Notes: a model not told the origin generated them from the sequence alone. A stretch of 6,394 nucleotides of DNA from Candidatus [Bacteroides] periocalifornicus (GCA_001421095.1 LIIK01000067.1:1-6394); one strand, 5' to 3'. Positions 1 to 5,242 are shown, counted from the first letter of the stretch. Program-made: numbers and translations.

Positions 1-22
1 GGCGATGGTACGGCGATGGTAC
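1..22. repeat. two tandem copies of an 11-bp unit
   Basis: The unit GGCGATGGTAC occurs twice head to tail at the very edge of the window and is followed by GG, so a third copy could have begun. The unit is not a multiple of three, so it would shift the frame if it were coding. The array may continue outside the window. The repeat itself is certain; its meaning is not known. Confidence 0.5.
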
Positions 23-89
23 GGCCCTGAGCCCTTGCAATCGGCAGGAATCTGCGCCCCAGTTTGGCCCGGGAGAACTGCGGGGGATT

Positions 90-121
90 ATTGGGCGAAT
101 CAGAGTTTTTCTCTACCTTCG
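90..121 (+). promoter_or_regulatory. possible Bacteroidota-type promoter for the lipoprotein gene
   Basis: ATTG at 90-93 is followed after 20 bases by TACCTTCG at 114-121, which matches the Bacteroidota -7 consensus TAnnTTTG at all but one position. The spacing equals that of the exact promoter in front of galE in this window. Transcription would start near 127, which makes ATG 146 a better start than ATG 128. A short inverted repeat (CTACC at 113-117, GGTAG at 123-127) overlaps the -7 box. The two mismatches to consensus keep confidence low. Confidence 0.35.
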
Positions 122-145
122 CGGTAGATGATAGTTGATCTTGCT

Positions 146-733
146 ATGCCTACTAGGATCTACCGTTGGTTTTTCGGCCCGCTGTGCTGCGCGGTGCTGT
201 CTTTTCTGCCCGCTTCCTGCAAGGTGGAGGATGGCGGGGAGGAGGACGATTCGCACAGCTTTATAGTGGCCAGCGTGCGGCTAGGCGATGAGAGCCAGAA
301 CGTGGTGGCGAGCTCTGAGGGCGTGGTGTGGGATTTCGCGGGAGATGATAGGGCTACCGTGCTGGTGGAGAAGGCCATACGGGAATATGACAGCGTGCCG
401 TCGTCATTTACGCTCCCGAGCGGAGCGCGCGAGGGGATTGCGGAGGTTCTCCAGGTGAATGATGCCGCCGATAGGGTGCTGAAGCGACTGCCCGATAAGA
501 CATTCTCCCGTTGGGTTCGGGTTCTCGAGGGGAATAAGGGTCCTGCGGTCCTGTGGGTGCCGCGGGCGTGGGGAGGGATGGGTTCGATCATCTACCTGGT
601 GAATGTGGATAATGGCTATGTGCGCCTGATCTACGCGCAGGGGTTGCTGCTGGCGCATCAGCAAACATGGGAAATGCCAGACATTGCCCAGCAGATACTC
701 GATGGGCTGATGGATGACGGCCCGTTGCGCTAG
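146..733 (+). CDS. small acidic lipoprotein of unknown function
   Basis: I do not recognise the family. From ATG 146 the product has 195 residues. It begins with a short basic stretch (residues 4-7), then a hydrophobic segment (about 8-24), then Cys25 in the context LPASC, which resembles a signal peptidase II lipobox although Pro at -3 is unusual. Directly after Cys comes KVEDGGEEDD, an acidic run like the lipoprotein export signals that send Bacteroidota lipoproteins to the cell surface. The mature part has no motif I can name; its C-terminal third (about 120-195) is richer in hydrophobic and aromatic residues and probably folded. ATG 128, in frame, would add six residues including an acidic one before the signal and would lie almost on the predicted transcription start, so 146 is preferred. 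The gene stands 62 bases before the acetyltransferase gene on the same strand, and co-transcription is possible. Surface location is an inference. Confidence 0.7.
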   Translation: MPTRIYRWFFGPLCCAVLSFLPASCKVEDGGEEDDSHSFIVASVRLGDESQNVVASSEGVVWDFAGDDRATVLVEKAIREYDSVPSSFTLPSGAREGIAEVLQVNDAADRVLKRLPDKTFSRWVRVLEGNKGPAVLWVPRAWGGMGSIIYLVNVDNGYVRLIYAQGLLLAHQQTWEMPDIAQQILDGLMDDGPLR

Positions 734-795
734 ACGGGGTCGGTCGTCGGAAGATTCCTGATTGTTTTAACGATTCTCATTGGAGTACCCACACC

Positions 796-1308
796 ATGAA
801 TCTCCATCTCCGCGCGCTAGAGCCTGAGGATCTGGGCTATCTCTACGATTGCGAGAATTCGCCATCGCTCCAACGCGAGGGTACGGAGCTTGCCCTCTAT
901 TCGCAGCACACGCTACGGCGGTTTATCGAGACTTCATTCCAGCCGGTGGCAGAAACCCGCCAGCTCCGCCTTATAGCCTGTGAGGGTGCGCAACGGGTGG
1001 GCATCCTCGACCTCTACGACATCGATCTCCTGCACAGGCACGCCACCCTGGGCTTGGTGGTCTACCCTCCAGAATTTCGGGGCAAAGGCTACGGGTTGGC
1101 GCTCTTGGGGCTCGCGGCCGAATACGCGCACCGTCGGCTCTACCTTCGGCAGCTCTGGGCTGAGGTGCTGGCATCTAACGAACTCGGGCTGAGTCTCTTC
1201 AACGCTGCTCCCGGCTGGCGCAAGGTGGGCACTCGGGAGAGCTGGCAGCGCGATGCGGCGGGCGCATGGGCCGATGTGGAGTGCTACCAATGCGCGCTGC
1301 GGGGCTAA
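796..1308 (+). CDS. GNAT-family N-acetyltransferase (RimJ/SpeG-like)
   Basis: This 170-residue protein has the length and layout of a single-domain GNAT enzyme, which moves an acetyl group from acetyl-CoA to an amine. The opening LRALEPEDLGYLYDCEN is typical of the RimJ/RimL/SpeG branch, and strands at about 57-63 and 83-90 fit the central sheet. The acetyl-CoA pyrophosphate-binding loop is FRGKGYG at residues 94-100, matching R/Q-x-x-G-x-G/A. The following helix and the segment ASNELGLSLFNAAPGW (126-141) correspond to the usual N-E-x-x-x-x-L-F-x-x-x-G-F stretch, with Trp in place of the common Phe. The substrate could be a protein N terminus, a polyamine or a small amine; the sequence does not decide. 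The gene follows the lipoprotein gene on the same strand and runs towards thiD, from which it is separated by the palindrome-rich region. ATG 796 starts directly at the first conserved strand. Confidence 0.88.
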   Translation: MNLHLRALEPEDLGYLYDCENSPSLQREGTELALYSQHTLRRFIETSFQPVAETRQLRLIACEGAQRVGILDLYDIDLLHRHATLGLVVYPPEFRGKGYGLALLGLAAEYAHRRLYLRQLWAEVLASNELGLSLFNAAPGWRKVGTRESWQRDAAGAWADVECYQCALRG

Positions 1309-1323
1309 GTGCTGGGAGGGGAA

Positions 1324-1355
1324 GGGTGGGCAAGCAACTTTCGGCCTGCCCCTAC
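1324..1355. repeat. palindromic repeat, copy 1 (GGGTGGGC type)
   Basis: This stretch begins GGGTGGGCAA and ends CGGCCTGCCCCTAC. It aligns with 1433-1460 with three substitutions and a three-base insertion (GCA) in the loop. Here the stem is weaker than in the second copy: GGGCA at 1328-1332 can pair with TGCCC at 1347-1351. It starts 15 bases after the acetyltransferase stop and may fold in the transcript end. No T run follows. Confidence 0.6.
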
Positions 1356-1417
1356 GGAGGAACTCCTGGAGCACGCTGCGGGGTTTGAGGGAATTCGATG
1401 CGGTGTTTTTGGGGCGC

Positions 1418-1427
1418 GACGCGGCAC
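1418..1427 (+). repeat. half copy of the GACGCGGC palindrome
   Basis: GACGCGGCAC here is identical to the left arm and centre of the palindrome at 1553-1570, but the right arm is missing. It sits just before the second GGGCGGGC hairpin. It is short enough to be chance, but its place in a region full of related elements favours a decayed copy. Confidence 0.35.
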
Positions 1428-1432
1428 TGTTA

Positions 1433-1460
1433 GGGCGGGCAACTCTCGGCCCGCCCCTAC
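1433..1460. repeat. palindromic repeat, copy 2 (GGGCGGGC hairpin)
   Basis: GGGCGGGC at 1433-1440 pairs perfectly with GCCCGCCC at 1449-1456 around an 8-base loop (AACTCTCG), and the element ends CCCTAC. It is the better-preserved partner of the copy at 1324-1355, starting 109 bases downstream of it. A further GCCCCTACC at 1465-1473 repeats the end motif. No T run follows. Confidence 0.7.
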
Positions 1461-1504
1461 AGCACCGCCCCTACCAAGATCGCCGTAGCCAATCTCGCCA
1501 ATTG

Positions 1505-1542
1505 ATAGAAATGCGGTTCTCTTCTGCAAAGCGCAGGTGAAT
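1505..1542 (+). repeat. copies of ATAGAAATGCGG and GCAGGTGAAT, also found before the tkt C-half gene
   Basis: ATAGAAATGCGG at 1505-1516 recurs exactly at 5303-5314, and GCAGGTGAAT at 1533-1542 recurs exactly at 5295-5304. In the second place the two words are fused by overlap; here they are in the opposite order with 16 bases between them, and CTTCTGC before GCAGGTGAA gives a weak hairpin. Two shared words in two non-coding regions suggest a short dispersed repeat. Confidence 0.45.
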
Positions 1543-1552
1543 TCTTTATCAT

Positions 1553-1570
1553 GACGCGGCACGCCGCGTC
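1553..1570. repeat. 18-bp palindrome GACGCGGC-AC-GCCGCGTC
   Basis: Two perfect 8-base arms surround a 2-base centre, and the element continues GCTACA. As DNA it is a near-perfect dyad; as RNA it would form a tight hairpin. The CTACA end is shared with neighbouring palindromes. It resembles dispersed REP-like palindromes of other bacteria, a resemblance from memory that was not checked. Confidence 0.7.
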
Positions 1571-1647
1571 GCTACAAAACTGGGCGGGGGCTGCATTGAT
1601 GGGCGGCATTTGGGACGCAATGATATCCACGCCAACGCCGACTGTAG

Positions 1648-1687
1648 GGGCGGGGTCTTCGCGGTTTTCGCGAAGATTTCCCCGCCC
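1648..1687. repeat. 40-base bulged hairpin, possible bidirectional transcript end
   Basis: GGGCGGGG at 1648-1655 pairs with CCCCGCCC at 1680-1687. Directly inside, TCTTCGCG at 1656-1663 pairs with CGCGAAGA at 1669-1676. The result is a 16-bp stem with one 3-base bulge (TTT at 1677-1679) and a GTTTT loop. It lies 92 bases beyond the thiD stop, on a transcript coming from the right, and could end transcription or protect the 3' end. No T run flanks it on either strand, so I class it as a palindromic repeat and not as a terminator. Its left flank TGTAGGGG is the complement of the CCCCTACA end of its neighbours. Confidence 0.7.
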
Positions 1688-1717
1688 ACCGCCACCATAA
1701 ACGTATAACATCCATGT

Positions 1718-1754
1718 CTAGGGGCGCTGCCAGATCCGCGAGCGCTCGCCCTAG
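1718..1754. repeat. stem-loop bounded by CTAGGG/CCCTAG with inner 12-bp palindrome
   Basis: CTAGGG at 1718-1723 pairs with CCCTAG at 1749-1754. Inside lies the perfect palindrome GCGAGCGCTCGC at 1738-1749, which shares one base with the right outer arm, so outer and inner folds compete. The element begins 25 bases after the thiD stop, read on the minus strand, and may shape the end of the galE-thiD transcript. There is no T run after it. Confidence 0.5.
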
Positions 1755-1779
1755 CCAATTCGGACCCTCCTCAGGCCCT

Positions 1780-2586
1780 TTACGTTGGGATTCCTCGCCC
1801 TCCCATATGCCGGCCGAGCAGGCTACTGTCCGATTCGATGTAGCGTGCGGTGTAGGCCTGTGCCAATCGGCAGGATTCTGGCAACCCATGCCCAAGGGCT
1901 AGGTAGGCGGTAATGGCTGCTGAGAGCACGCACCCTGTGCCATGCTTGCTGAGCGCGCTGCGGGGCTGGGTGAACTGGTAGACCTGCCCGCACGGGGTGG
2001 GGGGGTATAGCCTATCGGTTACCACGGGGGAGGCCTCGGCGCTATGGCCACCTTTCAGGAGCAGGGCGGTCTGGTAGGTGCTGGCTACGTTTGCGGGATC
2101 CTCCTGCCCGAAAAGCGCCTTGTACTCCGGGAGATTGGGGGTGACCAGGGTGGCCATCCCCATCCAGAGCGCTGGGGGGTATTGGGCTGCCTGGCTATTC
2201 GTGTTAGGCTGCGATTCAACCCCTTGGGTCGCGGTTGCTGTGGGTTTCAGCACGGGGTCTACCACTATCGGGATTGCTGGGTAGTGGGCTCTGATAGCTG
2301 CAAGCAGTGCCCGGAGGGTGTCACCATCCTGCACCAGTCCTACTTTAGCTGCGGCTATCGGATACCTGCGGAGTATAAGGTCTAGTTGCGCTAGCACTGC
2401 GGCAATGCCTATGAACCCGGGTGATACAAATCGGTCCTCGGTCTGCAGGGTATTAGCCGTAAGCGCAGCCAGCCCTTGGGTATTTAGGGCCTCGAAGGTC
2501 TTGCAGTCGGCCAGCACCCCTGCGCCACCACTCGGGTCAAATCCAGCAATGGTGAGGGTATAGGGACGTGCATTTGGGGTAGCCAT
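1780..2586 (-). CDS. thiD: hydroxymethylpyrimidine (phosphate) kinase ThiD
   Basis: ThiD phosphorylates 4-amino-5-hydroxymethyl-2-methylpyrimidine (HMP) and then HMP-phosphate to the diphosphate used in thiamine synthesis; it is a cytoplasmic ribokinase-fold enzyme. The 268 residues carry the family motifs in order: AGFDPSGGAG (14-23), KVGL (81-84), the DPV strand (110-112), VTPNLPEY (148-155), LLLKGGH (175-181) and KHGTGC (214-219). The last contains the glycines of the anion hole and the Cys that is typical of HMP-phosphate kinases. Between DPVLKP and the TPN strand lies an extra segment rich in Gln, Asn, Thr and Ala (about 116-138) that is longer than usual. Family members can also phosphorylate pyridoxal, so vitamin B6 salvage is an alternative role. 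The gene begins 15 bases after galE and probably shares its promoter. An unbroken run of eight C (minus strand) stands just before the start codon. Confidence 0.93.
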   Translation of the reverse strand: MATPNARPYTLTIAGFDPSGGAGVLADCKTFEALNTQGLAALTANTLQTEDRFVSPGFIGIAAVLAQLDLILRRYPIAAAKVGLVQDGDTLRALLAAIRAHYPAIPIVVDPVLKPTATATQGVESQPNTNSQAAQYPPALWMGMATLVTPNLPEYKALFGQEDPANVASTYQTALLLKGGHSAEASPVVTDRLYPPTPCGQVYQFTQPRSALSKHGTGCVLSAAITAYLALGHGLPESCRLAQAYTARYIESDSSLLGRHMGGRGIPT

Positions 2587-2589
2587 GAT

Positions 2590-2597
2590 GGGGGGGG
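2590..2597. repeat. homopolymer of eight G (C on the minus strand)
   Basis: The run fills much of the 15-base gap between the galE stop and the thiD start, ending three bases before the thiD ATG on the minus strand. It leaves no room for a ribosome-binding sequence. Runs of this length are prone to slippage, which would change the spacing but not the reading frame. Confidence 0.6.
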
Positions 2598-2601
2598 AGG
2601 G

Positions 2602-3633
2602 CTATGCAGGAATCTCCTGTTCTCCTAGCGTTTGCTCCCATTTCCAGGCGTGGAGTAGGGCGTCGGCTAGGGTGTATTCCGGTTGCCAGCCCAGCAGGTT
2701 TTTGGCCAGGGTGGCATCGCACCAGATAGCCTCTACATCGCCAGCTCTGCGGGGGGCAAAGCGGTAAGGGAGTGGCTGCCCCGTGGCTTGCCGGAAGGTC
2801 TCTACAACCTGCAGGACCGATACGGGCGTGCCTGCCCCCACATTTACGAACTGGAGCGGCAGCCCCTCGCGGGCCTTGGCCAGGTAGTCTATGGCCAATA
2901 CGTGCGCACAGGCCAGATCCACCACGTGGAAATAGTCTCGCAGGGGTGTGCCATCGGGCGTGGCGTAGTCATGCCCAAAGATTTTCAAATCGGGCACTAC
3001 GCCCCTTGTCGCCTGCGTCATGTAGGGTACAAGGTTGTTTGGAGTTCCTTGCGGTAGCTCGCCGATTCGTGCCGATGGATGCGCGCCCACGGGGTTGAAA
3101 TAGCGGAGAGCCATCGCGCGGAGCTGGGGGTTGGCCTGCACGGCATCGGCTATTATGCGTTCTGCCATAGCTTTAGTGGCACCGTAAGGCGAGGTGGGGG
3201 CTTGGAGCGGTGTGGTTTCGGTAACTGGCAGCTTTTCAGGCTCTCCGTACACGGTGGCAGAGCTCGAGAAAACCAGTATGCCCACGTGCTGCTGCTGCAT
3301 GGCCTGTAGCACGGCCAGGAGCGAACCGAGGTTATTCTGGTAGTACTCTAGAGGATGGCGTGTAGATTCTCCCACGGCCTTCAGGGCGGCAAAGTGCACC
3401 ACAGCCTGCACGTTGGGGTGTTGTTCGAATACTTGGGCGAGCGCCAACCTATCAGTACAATCAACCCGGTAGAATGGGATGGCCTGCCCGGCGAGTTGCT
3501 CCAGGCGGGCGTGAATCCATGCCTGCGAGTTGCAGAGATTGTCGACTATAATGGGGGAATACCCAGCCTCCGCCAACGCTACTACCGTGTGGGAGCCTAT
3601 ATAGCCTAGCCCTCCCGTAACCAATACATCCAT
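2602..3633 (-). CDS. galE: UDP-glucose 4-epimerase GalE
   Basis: GalE interconverts UDP-glucose and UDP-galactose with tightly bound NAD, serving galactose use and the supply of UDP-galactose for surface polysaccharide. The protein has 343 residues, close to the 338 of E. coli GalE. It is an extended short-chain dehydrogenase with the NAD-binding GGLGYIGSH at 7-15, HFAALKAVGES at 80-90, the catalytic SSSATVYGEP at 123-132 with the active Ser near 124, and the YxxxK pair Tyr150/Lys154. RYFNPVGAHPSARIGE, DGTPLRDYFHVVDLA and the late RRAGDVEAIWCD are all typical of GalE, which argues against other UDP-sugar epimerases. ATG 3633 gives the conserved N terminus directly. A Bacteroidota-type promoter sits 29 bases upstream. 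The next gene on the strand is thiD, a partner without an obvious biochemical link. No Leloir gene (galK, galT) is in the window, so the role may be biosynthetic. Confidence 0.96.
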   Translation of the reverse strand: MDVLVTGGLGYIGSHTVVALAEAGYSPIIVDNLCNSQAWIHARLEQLAGQAIPFYRVDCTDRLALAQVFEQHPNVQAVVHFAALKAVGESTRHPLEYYQNNLGSLLAVLQAMQQQHVGILVFSSSATVYGEPEKLPVTETTPLQAPTSPYGATKAMAERIIADAVQANPQLRAMALRYFNPVGAHPSARIGELPQGTPNNLVPYMTQATRGVVPDLKIFGHDYATPDGTPLRDYFHVVDLACAHVLAIDYLAKAREGLPLQFVNVGAGTPVSVLQVVETFRQATGQPLPYRFAPRRAGDVEAIWCDATLAKNLLGWQPEYTLADALLHAWKWEQTLGEQEIPA

Positions 3634-3661
3634 TGAATCTTCAGGTTTATTTTCGCCGCCT

Positions 3662-3693
3662 CAAAGGTAGTGAAAAGGGGGCTACATCCCAAA
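3662..3693 (-). promoter_or_regulatory. Bacteroidota-type promoter of galE-thiD
   Basis: On the minus strand TTTG (3693-3690) is followed after exactly 20 bases by TACCTTTG (3669-3662). This is a full match to the -33 TTTG and -7 TAnnTTTG boxes known from Bacteroidota. Transcription should begin near 3655, giving a leader of about 20 bases before the galE ATG at 3633. This is the strongest single taxonomic clue in the window. Confidence 0.85.
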
Positions 3694-3810
3694 CATGCCC
3701 TTTGCGCACCCCGCCTCCTTGGGCGAAATTTTTCCGCACACTGGGGGAATAAGGGGATTTTGCGAGGCTCCTTCCCGATTATCAATGCGCCGCGTCGTAC
3801 CGTTGCAAGG

Positions 3811-3844
3811 TCTTCCCAAATCGAGTCGATATTCTTTGGAAAAA
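3811..3844. promoter_or_regulatory. nested inverted repeats in the -33 area of the transketolase promoter
   Basis: ATCGAGTCGAT at 3820-3830 is a perfect odd-length dyad. Around it TCTTCCCAAA (3811-3820) and TTTGGAAAAA (3835-3844) form imperfect outer arms, 8 of 10 pairing. The -7 box at 3849-3856 lacks a TTTG at the expected 20 bases upstream, and the dyad occupies that place. It may be a regulator site, but no regulator is identified. Confidence 0.35.
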
Positions 3845-3848
3845 ATAC

Positions 3849-3856
3849 TACCTTTG
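3849..3856 (+). promoter_or_regulatory. -7 box (TACCTTTG) of the transketolase gene
   Basis: TACCTTTG matches the Bacteroidota -7 consensus TAnnTTTG exactly and is identical to the galE box on the other strand. A start near 3863 gives a leader of about 36 bases before ATG 3899. The only TTTG upstream (3835-3838) is 10 bases away, too close for a -33 box, so the promoter is incomplete and may need an activator. Confidence 0.7.
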
Positions 3857-3898
3857 CAGCGTGTATGCCCCCAAAAGGGAGGGCTGCCCTTTGCAAAT

Positions 3899-4747
3899 AT
3901 GGCAGATATAGCTAGGCTTGAAGAAGTGGCACGGCAGGTGCGGCGCGATGCGTTGCGCATGGTAAACGCCGTGGCGAGCGGACACCCTGGAGGCGCACTG
4001 GGGGTGGCGAACTACCTCACTGCGCTATACTTTAATGTGTTGAACCACAAGCCGAAACCCTTCAGCATGGCTGGTGATGGTGAGGATCTCTTCTTCCTGT
4101 CGGCGGGGCATCTTTCGGCTGCCTGGTATAGCGTGCTTGCCCGTGCGGGCTACTTTGATGTGGGGGAGCTTGCAACATTCCGTCGTTTGGGCTCCCGCTT
4201 GCAGGGGCATCCATCCCCGCATGAGGGGCTTCCGGGGGTACGCATCGCCTCTGGCTCGCTGGGTCAGGGACTCTCGGTGGCGGTGGGGGCTGCGCTCGGG
4301 AAGCGGCTTAGGGGCGATAGGGCGCTGGTATATAGCCTGCATGGCGACGGGGAGATGCAGGAGGGACAGATCTGGGAAGCCACCATGTTCGCGGCTGCGC
4401 GGAAGGTAGACAATCTGATAGCCACTGTGGATTGCAACAATGCGCAGATCGATGGCCCTGTAGAGGAGGTGGTATCGCTCGGGAGTCTCCGGCTGAAATT
4501 TGAGGCTTTTGGCTGGCAGGTGGTGGAGGCTGATGGCGACGATATGGGAGCTCTCCTCCAGGGGCTGGCGCAGGCAAAGGTGCTGCTGGGGGCTGCCAAG
4601 CCTGTGGCGCTGCTGATGAAAACCCACATGGGGCACGGGGTAAGCTACATGGAGGGCGATTATCGTTGGCACGGCAAACCTCCCTCAGACGAGCAGCTGG
4701 CCACTGCGCTGCAGGAGATCGGAGAGACTTCACTAGGCGATTTCTAG
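3899..4747 (+). CDS. transketolase, N-terminal (thiamine-diphosphate pyrophosphate-binding) subunit
   Basis: This is the first half of a split transketolase, which moves two-carbon ketol units between sugar phosphates in the non-oxidative pentose phosphate pathway. The 282 residues cover only the PP domain. Visible motifs are SGHPGG (27-32), LSAGHLSAAWY (67-77), QGHPS (102-106), GSLGQGLSVAVG (119-130), and the thiamine-diphosphate and Mg2+ site GDGEMQEGQIWEA (149-161) ending in NN (180-181). THMGHGVSYMEGDYRWHGKPP closes the domain. The frame is open upstream to 3695, but ATG 3899 is chosen because homologous N-halves begin just before the RRDALRM helix and because the -7 promoter box lies inside the upstream extension. 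The C-terminal half is encoded at 5412-6365, separated by an MGS-like gene, while split transketolase genes usually touch. Neither half should be active alone. Confidence 0.95.
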   Translation: MADIARLEEVARQVRRDALRMVNAVASGHPGGALGVANYLTALYFNVLNHKPKPFSMAGDGEDLFFLSAGHLSAAWYSVLARAGYFDVGELATFRRLGSRLQGHPSPHEGLPGVRIASGSLGQGLSVAVGAALGKRLRGDRALVYSLHGDGEMQEGQIWEATMFAAARKVDNLIATVDCNNAQIDGPVEEVVSLGSLRLKFEAFGWQVVEADGDDMGALLQGLAQAKVLLGAAKPVALLMKTHMGHGVSYMEGDYRWHGKPPSDEQLATALQEIGETSLGDF

Positions 4748-4795
4748 GCTGGTAGAGCGTCTCGCCCTGTTCTGCAACAATATCACAATTAATGT

Positions 4796-4820
4796 GGCCT
4801 TTTCCACTTGCGTCAAGGCC
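4796..4820 (+). other. short inverted repeat before the MGS-like gene
   Basis: GGCCTT at 4796-4801 pairs with AAGGCC at 4815-4820 around a 13-base loop. It lies in the 93-base gap between the transketolase N-half and the MGS-like gene, ending 20 bases before the latter's ATG. I see no promoter of the TAnnTTTG type in this gap, so the gene is probably read from upstream. The repeat is short and may be chance. Confidence 0.3.
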
Positions 4821-4840
4821 TATTGAAATTCGTAAGAATC

Positions 4841-5242
4841 ATGAAGAATATCGTTGTCATTGCGCACGATGCCAAGAAACCAGAGCTAGTGCAGTTCTTG
4901 CAGGAGCGGCTAGAGTGGCTACAAGGCGTAAATCTGCTCGCCACAGGGCGCACGGCGGAGTACATAGAATCAAAGGGGATTCCGTGCAAGCACCTAAGCC
5001 CCGGGCGTTCGGGGGGCTATACCCAGATTACCGAGATGATCGACCGCGGGGAGGTGGATATCGTCATCTTCCTGCGAGACCACAAGGTGGTTCAACCCCA
5101 CCATGAGGATATTCGCAAGCTGCTGGAGGCGTGCAACGTGCACAATATCCCGCTGGCAACGAACTACGCCAGCGCCGAGCTGCTCATTATAGGCCTTATA
5201 CGCAAGGAGGTAGCCGAACGGTTTAAGCAGAAACCCGAGTAG
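4841..5242 (+). CDS. methylglyoxal synthase-like protein with altered active site
   Basis: Methylglyoxal synthase turns dihydroxyacetone phosphate into methylglyoxal and phosphate. This 133-residue protein has the MGS fold signature: IAHDAKK (7-13, matching His19, Asp20 and Lys23 of E. coli MgsA), LLATGRTAEYI (32-42, phosphate loop), VDIVIFLRDH (72-81, Asp80 matching Asp91), QPHHEDI (85-91, His87 and Asp90 matching His98 and Asp101) and NIPLATNYASAELLI (102-116). The GGDQQ motif, whose Asp71 is the main catalytic base in E. coli, reads GGYTQ (58-62): Tyr60 replaces Asp, and one residue is inserted before it. Glu96 stands where Arg107 is expected. It is also shorter than MgsA (152 residues). 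It may be an inactive or regulatory relative, or an enzyme with changed chemistry. ATG 4841 is chosen because the conserved strand begins there; a TTG at 4808 would add 11 residues. It lies between the transketolase halves, probably in one operon. Confidence 0.82.
   Translation: MKNIVVIAHDAKKPELVQFLQERLEWLQGVNLLATGRTAEYIESKGIPCKHLSPGRSGGYTQITEMIDRGEVDIVIFLRDHKVVQPHHEDIRKLLEACNVHNIPLATNYASAELLIIGLIRKEVAERFKQKPE

Larger units (their letters stand above)
1309..1779. other. non-coding convergent intergenic region with clustered palindromes
   Basis: These 471 bases lie between the stops of the acetyltransferase gene and thiD. Open frames here are short, overlap on both strands and run through the palindromes, so I call none of them a gene. 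The region holds two copies of a GGGCGGGC-type hairpin, an 18-bp palindrome with a separate half copy, a long bulged hairpin, and a CTAGGG-bounded stem-loop next to thiD. Several of these end in CTAC or CTACA. No hairpin is followed by a clear T run, so none is a textbook intrinsic terminator, although together they could stop transcription from both sides. Confidence 0.75.

Noticed and set aside
38..54. 17-base near-match (16 of 17) to 1864-1880 inside thiD
   Set aside because: One copy lies in the coding part of thiD, the other in non-coding DNA, and the reading frames give no protein similarity beyond a few residues. One such pair in a window of this size can be chance.
113..127. CTACC-TTCGC-GGTAG hairpin as a terminator of an upstream gene
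   Set aside because: The stem is only five pairs and the T run precedes it on the plus strand and does not follow it. It overlaps a better promoter match.
2..131. Tail of an upstream gene in the open second or third frame of the first 130 bases
   Set aside because: Both frames are open but neither gives recognisable protein, and the stretch is too short to judge.
934..1374. Minus-strand open frame of 146 codons opposite the acetyltransferase
   Set aside because: It runs antisense to the conserved acetyl-CoA loop and into the palindromic region, without a promoter box or known motif.
1253..1895. Several short overlapping open frames in the region between the acetyltransferase gene and thiD
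   Set aside because: They overlap on both strands, run through the hairpins, and show biased composition without protein-like character.
3695..3898. In-frame upstream extension of the transketolase N-half by 68 codons
   Set aside because: It contains the -7 promoter box and has no similarity to the start of known N-halves; ATG 3899 fits the family.
4025..4672. Long open frame of 215 codons on the minus strand, opposite the transketolase N-half
   Set aside because: It lies fully opposite a gene with clear catalytic motifs, is rich in His, Pro and Arg as antisense frames in GC-rich DNA often are, and has no recognisable family motif.
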